Assembly: GCA_030059665.1 (NCBI GenBank)
Contig: JANVYR010000001.1
Span: forward strand, 439,164 to 503,163
DNA from: Candidatus Calditenuis fumarioli
Lineage (GTDB): Archaea; Thermoproteota; Nitrososphaeria_A; Caldarchaeales; Calditenuaceae
Direction of reading: 5' to 3'
DNA length: 64,000 bases
Position 1 is the first letter of the stretch; each line of letters opens with the position of its first letter. Shown here one piece after another: positions 1 through 8,773 of this stretch. Under the pieces are notes generated by a model. It was not told the origin of the DNA. It did not search any database and saw only the letters and a program-made list of their open reading frames with translations. The position numbers and the translations under genes are program-made.

Positions 1-1782
1 AAGAAGTTCCCCGGTGCGAGGTGGTTCGTCGGAGCGAAGCTGAACTTCGCGGAGAACCTGATGAGGTACGGCGACGAGCGGACCGCGATCGTCTTCAGGG
101 ACGAGACCGGTGAGAGGAGGGAGTACACCTACCGGGACGCCCACCTCGAGGTCGCCCGCTTCAGGGAGTACCTGAAGGAGATCGGCGTCGGACCAGGAGA
201 CAGGGTTGTGTCCTACATGCCGAACGTGCCCGAGACGGTCTTCGCCATGCTCGCAGCCACAAGCCTCGGGGCCGCTTGGTCCTCCACCGGAACCGAGCTC
301 GGGCCCACAGCGGTGATCGACAGGCTGGGACAGCTGGAGCCGAAGGTCATGATCACCGTGGACCAGTCTGTTTACAAGGGCAGGATAACGGACGTCAGGC
401 AGAACGCGGCGAAGATCGCCGGGTCCATCCCCTCGCTCGAGGCGGTCCTCGTCGTGGAGAGGTTCCGGGAGAGGGCCGACGTCTCATCGATTCCGAAGGC
501 CGTCAGCGCCTCGGACGTCCTCTCCGGCAAGGGCGAGGCCGAGAGCGTCAGATTCGAGCAGGTGGAGGCCAACAGTCCGGTTTACGTCATGTTCTCCTCG
601 GGGACCACCGGGAAGCCCAAGTGCATGGTCCAGAGCGTCGCCGGAGTCCTGGTGAACCACCTGAAGGAGCTCGTCCTGCACACGGATCTGAAAAGGGAGG
701 ACGCGCTGCTTTACATCACATCGCCGAGCTGGATGATGTGGAACTGGATGACCAGCTCGCTGGCCGTGGGCTCCGAGCTCGTGCTCTTCGACGGCAACCC
801 GCTGTACCCTGACTGGAAAACGATCTGGCGCATCGTGGAGGAGGAGGGAGTGACGGTGTTCGGTTGCAGCGCCAGCTACGTCTACGCCATCAAAGGCGCC
901 AACGCGGAGCCCGGAAGGGAGTTCGACCTCTGGAGGTTGAGGGAAATCTCCCAGACCGGGTCGCCCCTCTCGGCGGACGGCTTCGCCTGGGTATACGAGC
1001 ACGTCAAGTCCGACCTCTGGTTCAACTCGATCTCCGGCGGCACCGACATCAACGGCTGCTTCCTCGCGGGTAGCCCGACGCTTCCCGTCTACGCCGGGGA
1101 GCTCCAGGCCCCTGCTCTCGGGATGAAGGTGAAGGCTTACGACGAGATGGGGAACGAGGTCTACGACAGGGAGGGCGAGCTGGTCTGCGAGGCTCCTTCG
1201 CCCTCGATGCCGATCTACTTCTGGAACGACCCTGATTACAGGAGGTACGTGGAGACCTACTTCGAGTTCTACCGCAGGGTGGGGAAGAACGTCTGGAGGC
1301 ACGGCGACTGGATAACGATCTACTCGGACACGAGGAGCGCGGTCATCCACGGGAGGTCGGACGCCACCCTGAAGGTCTCGGGCGTCAGGATCGGTACCGC
1401 TGAGATCTACCGGGTGGTGGAGAGGTTCCCCGAGGTCGCTGACAGCCTGGTAGCATCGCTCGACCTGGAAGGCGAAACGGTCGTCGTACTCTTCGTCAAG
1501 ATGCGGGAGGGTAAGGAGCTGACGGAGGACCTCGCGGATCGGATCAGGAGGGCTCTGAGGGAGGAGGCTTCGCCGAGGCACGTGCCGCACTACGTCGTCG
1601 CAGCACCCGACATACCGTACACCTTCAACCTGAAGAAGGTCGAGATTGCGGTTACGAACCTCCTCAACGGCAGGCCCGTAACGAACAGGGAGGCTATCGT
1701 GAACGCGGAGGTCCTGGAGTTCTACGAGAGGTTCGCGCAGGATTTGAGGAGGAAGCTGACGGAGTCCGGGAAGAGAGGTTAG
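1..1782 (+). CDS. Acetoacetyl-CoA synthetase-like acyl-CoA ligase (5' truncated)
   Basis: The reading frame is open from base 1, and the first codons (KKFPGARWFVGAKLNFAENL) already match the conserved start region of acetoacetyl-CoA synthetases. The true start is therefore left of the window and roughly 50-60 residues are missing. The family activates acetoacetate or a related short acid with ATP and CoA in the cytosol. The AMP-binding signature VMFSSGTTGKPK is coded near 587-622, the hinge region GRSDATLKVSGVRIG near 1351-1400, and the C-terminal catalytic-lysine region FNLKKVEIAVTNLLNG near 1624-1675. It converges on a cluster of thiolase-like and DUF35 genes, which suggests a shared acyl-CoA pathway. 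A substrate other than acetoacetate is possible. Confidence 0.85.
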   Translation, partial: KKFPGARWFVGAKLNFAENLMRYGDERTAIVFRDETGERREYTYRDAHLEVARFREYLKEIGVGPGDRVVSYMPNVPETVFAMLAATSLGAAWSSTGTELGPTAVIDRLGQLEPKVMITVDQSVYKGRITDVRQNAAKIAGSIPSLEAVLVVERFRERADVSSIPKAVSASDVLSGKGEAESVRFEQVEANSPVYVMFSSGTTGKPKCMVQSVAGVLVNHLKELVLHTDLKREDALLYITSPSWMMWNWMTSSLAVGSELVLFDGNPLYPDWKTIWRIVEEEGVTVFGCSASYVYAIKGANAEPGREFDLWRLREISQTGSPLSADGFAWVYEHVKSDLWFNSISGGTDINGCFLAGSPTLPVYAGELQAPALGMKVKAYDEMGNEVYDREGELVCEAPSPSMPIYFWNDPDYRRYVETYFEFYRRVGKNVWRHGDWITIYSDTRSAVIHGRSDATLKVSGVRIGTAEIYRVVERFPEVADSLVASLDLEGETVVVLFVKMREGKELTEDLADRIRRALREEASPRHVPHYVVAAPDIPYTFNLKKVEIAVTNLLNGRPVTNREAIVNAEVLEFYERFAQDLRRKLTESGKRG

Positions 1783-2180
1783 GGGGCCGGCTCGAAGCCC
1801 TCTATATCCAATATCGAACCGACCCTCTTCTGCCTGAACCTCACCCTGACCCTCATACCTTCCCTCGGATCGCCCTCGCCGAGATACCGGTGCAGAAGGC
1901 CGCCGCCGAAACCGTCGAAGGACACGAAGGCCAGCACCTCACCGCCTCCGTACCTGGTCCAGGTGACGACCCTGCCCTCATTGGTGACCTCGACGTGCTC
2001 GACCTTGCCGTCTATGCAGTGGGGACAGAACGCGAAGGGCGGGACGTACGACCTCGAGCAGGCCCTGCACCTCGACCCCCTCAGCACGCCGTTTCGGAGG
2101 CCCTCGAGGAAGACCGAGAGCGCGAAGCCCGCAGGGTACTCGTAGGGGTTCTCTATCGAGTGCCTGAACTCCCCTGCCAT
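1779..2180 (-). CDS. DUF35 OB-fold/zinc-ribbon protein (acyl-CoA-binding thiolase partner)
   Basis: A 133-residue protein with the DUF35 layout: an N-terminal helix (about 20-33), a rubredoxin-like zinc ribbon with CRAC at 38-41 and CPHC at 52-55, then an OB-fold ending in RQKRVGSILDIEGFEP. Such proteins bind the CoA or acyl part of the substrate for thiolase-fold partners. The chosen ATG follows a GAGGGG ribosome-binding motif that overlaps the upstream stop codon. Extending further upstream would read through the neighbouring gene out of frame. It is the last gene of a four-gene minus-strand operon, and its 3' end overlaps the convergent ligase gene by four bases. Confidence 0.85.
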   Translation of the reverse strand: MAGEFRHSIENPYEYPAGFALSVFLEGLRNGVLRGSRCRACSRSYVPPFAFCPHCIDGKVEHVEVTNEGRVVTWTRYGGGEVLAFVSFDGFGGGLLHRYLGEGDPREGMRVRVRFRQKRVGSILDIEGFEPAP

Positions 2181-2185
2181 CCCCC

Positions 2186-2845
2186 TCACCCCCGCAAAGG
2201 TGCGAAGTAGAGCACGTCGGTGATGCTCCCCGTCCTCTCCTCCTTCGGTTTCCAGACCGGCCTCACCTTCATCCCGATCTCGATCTCGGAGGGTTCGACC
2301 TCGCCGAGCCTGTGGAGGATGCCTGCGGCGTGGGCCACCGTTGAGCTGTTGGGCCTGATGACCTTCGTGCCCTCGAACCAGATCACCGCTATGGGCTCCG
2401 GTCTCGGCAGCCTCACCTTGGGGTTCGTGCCGATGTGGGCGATCGAGTAGGTGGCGACCTCGCCCTCGCCGCTGTGCTCGATCCACTCGTCGACCCTCCT
2501 GAAGCACCACTCGCAGAAGGTCCTGGGAGGTATCAGGACCCTGCCGCAGCCGGTGCACCTCGTCCCCACGAACTTGCCCTCCCTCAGCCCCTGGAGGAAC
2601 CTCGTCATGGCAATACCGGTGCTCCTCCTGTACCGGTAGTCGAGCAGGTATGGCGTGACCAGCAGCTCCGCAGGGAGCTCGAACTCGGTCCTGCCCCTCA
2701 CCTCCTGCAACGCCTTCGTCCAGGCCCCCTCCCTGCCGTCGCCCACCTCGGCGACCGCTCTGGAGAGGAGCTCCGCGAGCGGCCCATCGAGCCCGGACAG
2801 GGTTTCCGGAGCGAACCTGACGAGCCTGGCCCTCATCTCCTGCAC
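2186..2845 (-). CDS. DUF35 OB-fold/zinc-ribbon protein, long form
   Basis: A 219-residue DUF35 protein with an extra N-terminal helical part of about 75 residues, followed by the zinc ribbon (CTGCGR and CEWC in residues about 95-112) and an OB-fold that ends ERTGSITDVLYFAP. It overlaps the upstream thiolase-like gene. I used the GTG at 2845, which is preceded by AGGTGGG; an ATG at 2836 forming an ATGA overlap is equally possible. Two different DUF35 proteins paired with two different thiolase-fold proteins suggest two heteromeric enzymes, or one four-component complex. This is inferred from gene order. Confidence 0.82.
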   Translation of the reverse strand: MQEMRARLVRFAPETLSGLDGPLAELLSRAVAEVGDGREGAWTKALQEVRGRTEFELPAELLVTPYLLDYRYRRSTGIAMTRFLQGLREGKFVGTRCTGCGRVLIPPRTFCEWCFRRVDEWIEHSGEGEVATYSIAHIGTNPKVRLPRPEPIAVIWFEGTKVIRPNSSTVAHAAGILHRLGEVEPSEIEIGMKVRPVWKPKEERTGSITDVLYFAPLRG

Positions 2846-3987
2846 ACCACCACCGTGCCCACCTGCATCAGGTCACCCCACGCCTGAGCCACGCCCACAT
2901 ATGCGTTCGGGACCTGCCTCTTCCCCGCACGCCCGGAGAGCTGCCAGTAAAGCTCGGCGACCTTCATCAGCCCCGCTGCCGCGATGGGGTTGCCGACGCC
3001 GAGTAGGCCTCCGGAGGGCGATGCCGGATGGTCGCCGTCCCTGTGGAGCTGGCCCTCTTTCAGCAGCTTCGGTGCCAGCCCTGGCCTCCCGAGAAGCCCG
3101 TCCAGGTGATGGAGCTCCTTGTACGTGAACGGGTCGTAGGGCTCCCAGACGTCGACCTCCTTCAGCGGATTGACTATCCCCGCCATCCGGTAGGCCCTCT
3201 GCGCCGCGAGATAGACGTAGTACGGGAAGGCGAGGTCCCTGTTCGTCCAGTACTGGGAATCGAGGCACGTTGCCACACCGTCGATCCAGACCGGCGTGTC
3301 GGTGAGCTTCCTCGCCTCCTGCTCCGACGCGAGAAGGATTGCGACCGCTCCGTCCGATGTGGGGCTGATGTCGAGCCTGTTCACAGGCCAGACCATCACC
3401 TCCGAGTTGAGCACGTCCTGGACGGTTATCCTCGCACCGAGCTGGGCATGGGGGTGGTCGAGGGCGTTCGCCTTGTTCTTCACGGCCACCTCCGCGATGA
3501 GCTCCTTCGTCAGGTTGTGGGCCTCCATGTACCTCCTCATCTCGAGCGCGAAAATCCAGATCAGGTTCGGTCCGAGGGGTTGCTCGATCACCGGCTCGAA
3601 GATCGTCTGGAAGAGCTTCTGGGCGTGCGGGTACGGAGGGCTCATCTTCTCCCAAGCCACCACCAGGAGCGTGTCGAAGAGGCCTGAGGCGACGTGGTAC
3701 CAGCCAGCGACCGCTGCGGCCACACCGCTCCCTCCTCCGACGAAGACGCGGGTGATGGGCTTGCCGATGGCCCCAGCCGCCTCGTTCGCGATCGAGACCT
3801 TGTCGTGGTAGCCGTCGAAGGCGTCGGGCGCCGAGGCGCACAGGACCCCGTCGACGTACCTGATCGAGAGGGATCCCACGTCGTCGAGGCACCTCTTCAC
3901 GGCCTCCCTGATCATCTCCGGCGACGAGTGGGGGAGCATCGACCTGAAGTCGGTCATCCCAGCACCGACTATCGCGACCCTCCTCAC
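2833..3987 (-). CDS. Thiolase-fold protein lacking the nucleophilic cysteine (copy A)
   Basis: A 384-residue SCP-x/archaeal-type thiolase homologue, full length for the family. Where active thiolases carry the acyl-accepting cysteine (ACASG-type motif) this protein has GGGSG at residues 84-88. The C-terminal NPSGG..GHP motif reads SPSGGLLGVGNP, so the usual histidine is also replaced. Thiolase-fold proteins without this cysteine that work with a DUF35 partner include the Ltp2-type retro-aldolases of sterol side-chain degradation. A C-C lyase or substrate-binding role is therefore more likely than acetyl transfer. The start is a GTG overlapping the upstream stop (GTGA), preceded by AGGTGAT. 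Confidence 0.85.
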   Translation of the reverse strand: MRRVAIVGAGMTDFRSMLPHSSPEMIREAVKRCLDDVGSLSIRYVDGVLCASAPDAFDGYHDKVSIANEAAGAIGKPITRVFVGGGSGVAAAVAGWYHVASGLFDTLLVVAWEKMSPPYPHAQKLFQTIFEPVIEQPLGPNLIWIFALEMRRYMEAHNLTKELIAEVAVKNKANALDHPHAQLGARITVQDVLNSEVMVWPVNRLDISPTSDGAVAILLASEQEARKLTDTPVWIDGVATCLDSQYWTNRDLAFPYYVYLAAQRAYRMAGIVNPLKEVDVWEPYDPFTYKELHHLDGLLGRPGLAPKLLKEGQLHRDGDHPASPSGGLLGVGNPIAAAGLMKVAELYWQLSGRAGKRQVPNAYVGVAQAWGDLMQVGTVVVCRR

Positions 3988-5141
3988 GCCGCATCACCTG
4001 TCCTGAGGAAGGCGAGCGTCCCCGAATCGGATATCTCCGAGTGGAGGGACCCCACTATCGCGGCCCTCGCTCCCCTCACCTGGACCCTGCCGGCCTCGCC
4101 CCTGAGCTGCCTGACCGCGCCGACGAAGGCCCTCGCGCCGGAGGAGTTGAGGGAGTTCCCGTTCCCGATGCACCCACCCGAGGGATTGAGGGGGAGGGTC
4201 GATCCGGGATCGAGCTCGCCGGCCCTAAGCATCCTGACGGCCTCTCCATCCGAGCCGAGCATGGCGGAGAGGAACTGGAGCTCCTGGTGCGCGGAGAACT
4301 CGGTGAACTCGATGAGGTCCACGGCCCTGATCGGGTTGGTGCCGATCGCGCTCCTCACCCGGTCCAGCGCAGCTCCGACCCACTCCATCTTGCCCCAGCT
4401 CCTCATCCACTGATGCGCCGCAGAGGTGGTTCCCGAGCTCCAGACCATGGCGAGCTCCACCGCCCGGTCAGAGCGTCTCCCCCACTTCTCGGTTCCGAGC
4501 ACGACCACCGCGACGTAGTCCGAGAAACGGGCGACGTGCCTCCGCCTAAGCGGCTCGTAAAGGAACGGGTCCTCCTCCAGCTGCTCTGCGGTCACCTCCT
4601 CACCGTAGGGGCCTCCGGAGAGCGCCGCGTTCCTCGAGTTCTTCGCCGCGACGGAGGAGAGGTCGTGGGTTGTGCATCCGGAAGACCTAAGGAAGGCCCT
4701 CGCGTCAAGTCCCAACAGGACGTAGGGGTCGGCGAGGAGGGGCCTGAGGCAGTGCGGGTCGAGTGAAGACCTCAGCACGTCGTTGTAGTTCTCGATCTCT
4801 GATGGCCTGGCGTGGGACTCGACCACCGCGAGCTCCATCATCCCCGACCTCAGGGCCATGTACGCGTGGAAGAGGGCCTCGAGGAAGTCGCCAGCCACGA
4901 GCATGTTGAACTTCAGCCTCGTCCCTACCTGATCGGGAGTGTATTCATCCGCAATCGATATCCCTTCGACGAAGTCCTGCTCGGCGGAGAAGAGGCCCTC
5001 GACCTCATCCGGCTCGACGCCCGCGTCAGCGTAGGCCCTGACCGCAGCCTCGAAGGTCGCCTCCCTGAAGTCGAGCTCCCTCATCGAAGTCGAGGGAGGA
5101 AGTCCCCCCACCCCGAGAACGTATACCTTGTTGAACCCCAT
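3984..5141 (-). CDS. Thiolase-fold protein lacking the nucleophilic cysteine (copy B)
   Basis: A 385-residue thiolase-superfamily protein, first gene of the thiolase/DUF35 operon. The region that should hold the nucleophilic cysteine reads KFNMLVAGDFLEAL, with no cysteine. The C-terminal motif is NPSGGCIGNGNS instead of NPSGGAIALGHP. The N-terminal and C-terminal thiolase halves are otherwise recognisable (GVGGLPPS start, FTEFSAHQ region). It is diverged from copy A, so this is not a recent duplication. The ATG start sits about 25 nt downstream of a TATA-like box, giving an almost leaderless mRNA. Function inferred: subunit of a heteromeric CoA-dependent aldolase or ligase-like enzyme with its neighbours. 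Confidence 0.8.
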   Translation of the reverse strand: MGFNKVYVLGVGGLPPSTSMRELDFREATFEAAVRAYADAGVEPDEVEGLFSAEQDFVEGISIADEYTPDQVGTRLKFNMLVAGDFLEALFHAYMALRSGMMELAVVESHARPSEIENYNDVLRSSLDPHCLRPLLADPYVLLGLDARAFLRSSGCTTHDLSSVAAKNSRNAALSGGPYGEEVTAEQLEEDPFLYEPLRRRHVARFSDYVAVVVLGTEKWGRRSDRAVELAMVWSSGTTSAAHQWMRSWGKMEWVGAALDRVRSAIGTNPIRAVDLIEFTEFSAHQELQFLSAMLGSDGEAVRMLRAGELDPGSTLPLNPSGGCIGNGNSLNSSGARAFVGAVRQLRGEAGRVQVRGARAAIVGSLHSEISDSGTLAFLRTGDAA

Positions 5142-5163
5142 TGCAACTTCTCTTAGCGTCTAT

Positions 5164-5176
5164 CGATTAAAAGTTT
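5164..5176 (-). promoter_or_regulatory. TATA-like promoter of the thiolase/DUF35 operon
   Basis: On the minus strand the sequence AACTTTTAATCG is centred about 28 nt upstream of the ATG at 5141. That distance fits an archaeal TATA box for a leaderless or nearly leaderless transcript. The rest of the gap 5142-5319 shows no gene. Confidence 0.5.
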
Positions 5177-5319
5177 GTGCGGTGTCCGCGTGCTGTAACG
5201 CGTCTCATCTCACGGCGTTCCGCTCTCCTCCGAAACCCCATTCCAGTAGGTGAGGGTTGACGGCCCGATTTCCATCGGACGGTTTTCGAGGGACACAAGG
5301 TGATGCAAGGAATCGTCGC

Positions 5320-6489
5320 TCAGTAGGACTTCGGCAGACCCAGGACGTGGGTCCCGATGTAGCCGAGGATGAGCTCGTTGGTGACCGGCGCGGTCTTGAA
5401 GAGGCGCAGGATCGGGTAGAGCGTGATCAGGTCGGTCCCGAGCTCGAAGGCGTAGCCCCCGAACGCCTGCATGGCGACGTCCAGAGCCTCAAGCCCTGCC
5501 TCCGACGCGAGCAGCTTGGCAGCGTTGGCCAGCTCCAGTCCCTTGCCTGACCGGTCGTGGAGCGCCGCGGCGGCGTAGACCATCGAACGGGCCGCCTCGA
5601 GGTGGGCGAAGGCCCTCGCCATCGGGAACTGCAGGCCCTGGTGCGAGCCGATCGGGACGTCGAAGACCCTCCTAGTCTTCGCGTACTCGACGGCCTTGCT
5701 CAGGGCGAAATCGCCCAGACCAACGGAGATCGCGGCGATCATCAGCCTCTCGACGTTCAACCCCTCGAACAACGTCCTGTAACCCTCCCCCTCCCTCCCT
5801 ATCAGCTGGTCGCTCGATGCCCTGACCGAGTCGAGGTAGACCGCGTACTGCCACTCGGGCCCTTTCATGTCTATGTCGAGGGGCTCCATCCTGATGCCGG
5901 GGTCCGAGGTCTCAAGGACGAAAAGGGAGATCCCGTACCTCTTGTCGCCCACCTCGTCGTACCTCTTCGTCCTCGCCACGAGCAGCATGTAGTCCGACTC
6001 CCTCGCGCCGCTGATGAAGACCTTCTGGCCGGTGATGACGTAGCCGTCGCCGTCCCTCCTCGCCAGCGTCGAGATCCGCCAGGTGTTCGAGCCGGCCTCA
6101 GGCTCTGTCAGGGCGAAGCTCATGCGCCTCCCCTCCGTGCACGTCGGCGTGACGAAACGCCTGATCTGCTCCTCCGTCCCAGCGGAGAGGACGATGTGCC
6201 TGCTGAAGTGGGTGACGAGGAACTGCAGCACCGGCAAACCCTCCAGCGCCAGCGCCTCCTGCGTCAGCACCGCGCCCCTCAGCCCGAACCCCGATCCGCC
6301 GTACCTCTCCGGGACGCCAACCCCTGTCAGGCCCTGCCTCCTCATCTCCTCCCAGAGCTCATCCGGCGGCTCCCTCCTCCTCCACTTCTCGAGCCAGTAG
6401 GACCTCCCGAAAACCCTCGCGACCGACCTGGCGGTCTTCAGCAGAAGGCCCTCCTCATCGGTGAGCGTCTCGTGCAGCGGTATCCGCAA
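5320..6489 (-). CDS. Acyl-CoA dehydrogenase
   Basis: A 389-residue FAD flavoprotein with the usual length and three-part fold. The FAD-binding segment FALTEPEAGSN is followed by ITGQKVFISGA, and the C-terminal domain carries QAFGGYAFE and then RLFKTAPVTNELIL, where the family has its catalytic or substrate-proximal glutamate. It oxidises an acyl-CoA to the 2,3-enoyl-CoA and passes electrons to an electron-transfer flavoprotein. The start is a TTG with a strong GGGGGAG motif eight bases upstream; no ATG lies nearby. It follows the 2-oxoacid dehydrogenase E1 genes by 19 bases, so it probably acts on the acyl-CoA made by that complex (for example from branched-chain 2-oxoacids). The substrate is inferred. 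Confidence 0.9.
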   Translation of the reverse strand: MRIPLHETLTDEEGLLLKTARSVARVFGRSYWLEKWRRREPPDELWEEMRRQGLTGVGVPERYGGSGFGLRGAVLTQEALALEGLPVLQFLVTHFSRHIVLSAGTEEQIRRFVTPTCTEGRRMSFALTEPEAGSNTWRISTLARRDGDGYVITGQKVFISGARESDYMLLVARTKRYDEVGDKRYGISLFVLETSDPGIRMEPLDIDMKGPEWQYAVYLDSVRASSDQLIGREGEGYRTLFEGLNVERLMIAAISVGLGDFALSKAVEYAKTRRVFDVPIGSHQGLQFPMARAFAHLEAARSMVYAAAALHDRSGKGLELANAAKLLASEAGLEALDVAMQAFGGYAFELGTDLITLYPILRLFKTAPVTNELILGYIGTHVLGLPKSY

Positions 6490-6508
6490 ACTTCGACTCC
6501 CCCTTTGA

Positions 6509-7483
6509 TCAGTGGGCGGCCGACTTCCTTATCGCGTTTGCTATCCGGTCCTTGTTGGGGAGGTACAGGTGCTCGTGGACCAGAGGGTAGGGCGTGTCGT
6601 AACCGGTCACCCTCAGTATGGGCGCCTCGAGGCTGTAGATCTCCCGTTCCGCGATGGTGGCGGCGATCTCCGCGCCGAACCCTGACGTCTTCTGGGCCTC
6701 GTGGACGATCACCGGCCTCCCGGTCTTCCTGACCGACCTCGAGATCGCCTCCCAGTCGTAGGGTATCAGGCTCCTCAGGTCTATCACCTCAACGGATATC
6801 CCCTCCTTCTCGACCTCCTCCGCGGCAGCGACCGCGTCGTAGACCGTGGCCCCGTAGGTGATCACCGTGACGTCACTGCCCTCCCTGACCAGCCTCGCCT
6901 TCCCTATCGGGACGGTGTATTCCCCATCCGGTACGTCCTCCTTCAGCGAGTGGTAGAGCCTCTTCGGCTCGAAGAAGATCACGGGGTCGTCGTCGCGTAT
7001 CGCGGAGATCAGCAGCCCCTTTGCGTCGGAGGGGGTGGAGGGAACGACGACCTTCAGCCCTGCCGTGTTGGTGAAGTAGGACTCCGGGCTCTGGGAGTGG
7101 TACATCCCTCCCCTGACGCCTCCACCGACGGGAGCCCTGATCACGAGAGGTGCAGCGTAGTGGCCCGCGTTCCGGTACCTGAACTTGGCGACGTTCGAGA
7201 CCAGCTGCTCGAAGCCCCCGAAGATGAAGTCGGAGAACTGGATCTCGGCCACCGGCCTCATCCCGTTCGCAGCCAACCCGAGGGCGACGCCGATTATCGC
7301 GGACTCCGAGAGGGGAGTGTCCATGACGCGCTTGGGCCCGAACTCGACGAGGAGGCCCTCCGTGCAACGGAAGACGCCGCCGTTGACGCCCACGTCCTCG
7401 CCCAGCACAACGACCCTCTCGTCCCGCCTCATCTCGTATCTGAGGGCCTCGTTTATCGCCTTCGCGAAGGTCAGGACCGTCAT
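6509..7483 (-). CDS. 2-oxoacid dehydrogenase E1 component, beta subunit
   Basis: A 324-residue protein matching pyruvate/branched-chain 2-oxoacid dehydrogenase E1-beta over its whole length: an N-terminal [21 protein letters not shown] segment, [11 protein letters not shown], the [14 protein letters not shown] helix and a C-terminal transketolase-like domain ([15 protein letters not shown]). It pairs with E1-alpha to decarboxylate a 2-oxoacid with thiamine diphosphate and acylate the lipoyl group of E2. Its ATG overlaps the stop of the alpha gene (ATGA), so the subunits are translationally coupled. E2 and E3 are not in this window. Confidence 0.92.
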   Translation of the reverse strand: MTVLTFAKAINEALRYEMRRDERVVVLGEDVGVNGGVFRCTEGLLVEFGPKRVMDTPLSESAIIGVALGLAANGMRPVAEIQFSDFIFGGFEQLVSNVAKFRYRNAGHYAAPLVIRAPVGGGVRGGMYHSQSPESYFTNTAGLKVVVPSTPSDAKGLLISAIRDDDPVIFFEPKRLYHSLKEDVPDGEYTVPIGKARLVREGSDVTVITYGATVYDAVAAAEEVEKEGISVEVIDLRSLIPYDWEAISRSVRKTGRPVIVHEAQKTSGFGAEIAATIAEREIYSLEAPILRVTGYDTPYPLVHEHLYLPNKDRIANAIRKSAAH

Positions 7484-8574
7484 CCGCGCATCACCCTCTC
7501 CATCCTGAGCTGCTGCCGAAACTCCTCCATCTGCTCCCTCAGCTGCGGCGTCGGCTCCGCGTAGACGTCCTCGAAGATCACCATCGGGTCGAGTCCGGGC
7601 TTGGCGAGCGCCTTCTCTACCTCCGCGGAGACAAGCGCCTCCACCTCCGCCCAGAGCGCCTTGTCTTCCTCCTCCCCCATCACGTTCTTGGAGATCAGGT
7701 AGGACCTCATCCTCTCGATCGGATCCCTCTCCATCCAGTACCTGACCTCCTCCTCGGACCTGTACCTCTTCGGGTCGTCGCTGGTGGTGTGGGCACCGAG
7801 CCTGTACGTCACCGCCTCTATCAGCACCGGATCGCCGCCTTCCCTGACCTCCTCGAAGACGGACCTCGAGACGAGGTACATCGCGATCGCGTCGTTGCCG
7901 TCAACCCGGTATCCGCTGAGGCCGTAGGCTATCGCCTTCTGAGCTATGGTCGCTGCGCCCGTCTGCCTGCTGACGTGCGTCGAGATCGCGTACTGGTTGT
8001 TCAGGCAGATGAAGACGATGGGAGGCTTGTAGACGCTGGCGAAGTTGATCCCCTCGTGGAAGTCTCCCTTCGAGGTCGCACCGTCGCCGAAGTAGGTGAC
8101 CGCGAGCCTCCGCTCTCCCCTGATCTTGAAGGCAAGCGCGTATCCCACCGCTACGGGTATCTGCGTAGCGACGGGCGTCGGAGCGGGGACGATGTTGAAC
8201 CTGCTGTCGCCGAAGACGGCGAACTCGTGGCCCTTCAGCGGATCGTCGACCGTGTTCAGCTGCCTGTCCAGTATCTCCGAGATCGGTACTCCCCTGGTCA
8301 GGTAAACTCCCAGCTCCCTGTAGGACGGGAAGACCACGTCCTCGGGCCGCAGCGCCAGAGCGGAACCGACCATCGCCGCCTCCTCGCCCAACGACTCGGC
8401 GTAGAGGGCAACCTTTCCCATCCTCTGTAATCGGAGGAGGTACCTGTCGAGGGCCCTCGTGAGCACGAGCAACCTGTACATCCTCATCAGGAGCTCCCTC
8501 TCGAGTCCGAGGTCCTCCGGGTCCGGGGGCCTTCTCTTACCCAGAATTGTAATGAATTCCCACCACCCCCTCAA
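7480..8574 (-). CDS. 2-oxoacid dehydrogenase E1 component, alpha subunit
   Basis: E1-alpha with the thiamine-diphosphate motif [13 protein letters not shown] ending in NNQYAIS, and the phosphorylation-loop-like segment [15 protein letters not shown]. Homology to the family begins at about [14 protein letters not shown], so the long open frame running to 8886 is mostly not coding. I chose the TTG at 8574, giving 364 residues (normal length) with TTATCT about 28 nt upstream as a possible TATA box. The start remains uncertain because no ATG or GTG lies between there and residue 30. It is the first gene of the E1alpha-E1beta-acyl-CoA dehydrogenase operon. Confidence 0.85.
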   Translation of the reverse strand: MRGWWEFITILGKRRPPDPEDLGLERELLMRMYRLLVLTRALDRYLLRLQRMGKVALYAESLGEEAAMVGSALALRPEDVVFPSYRELGVYLTRGVPISEILDRQLNTVDDPLKGHEFAVFGDSRFNIVPAPTPVATQIPVAVGYALAFKIRGERRLAVTYFGDGATSKGDFHEGINFASVYKPPIVFICLNNQYAISTHVSRQTGAATIAQKAIAYGLSGYRVDGNDAIAMYLVSRSVFEEVREGGDPVLIEAVTYRLGAHTTSDDPKRYRSEEEVRYWMERDPIERMRSYLISKNVMGEEEDKALWAEVEALVSAEVEKALAKPGLDPMVIFEDVYAEPTPQLREQMEEFRQQLRMERVMRG

Positions 8575-8773
8575 TCCGTAAAATGCGAATTCCCAGAGAT
8601 AACCCTTCTCCCGTGAACAGTTGTCGTGTAAGGAAATGGTGGCTGGTACGATCGTACAAGCGTTTTCCTTCGGGCTGAAATCCGCGTAACGGGAATACGG
8701 GGATATTGCGCGAAGCTGGCCGGATCCGGTGCACCGGCAGACGCTAATAGCCGTCGGACGGGCCCGGGGTGCG

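Noticed and set aside
484-1590. Long antisense ORFs inside GC-rich genes (here and for example 5557-6732, 25682-26758, 39917-41002)
   Set aside because: Each is fully covered by a gene with clear family motifs. In GC-rich DNA the opposite frames stay open by chance, and their proteins are low-complexity R/P/G-rich.
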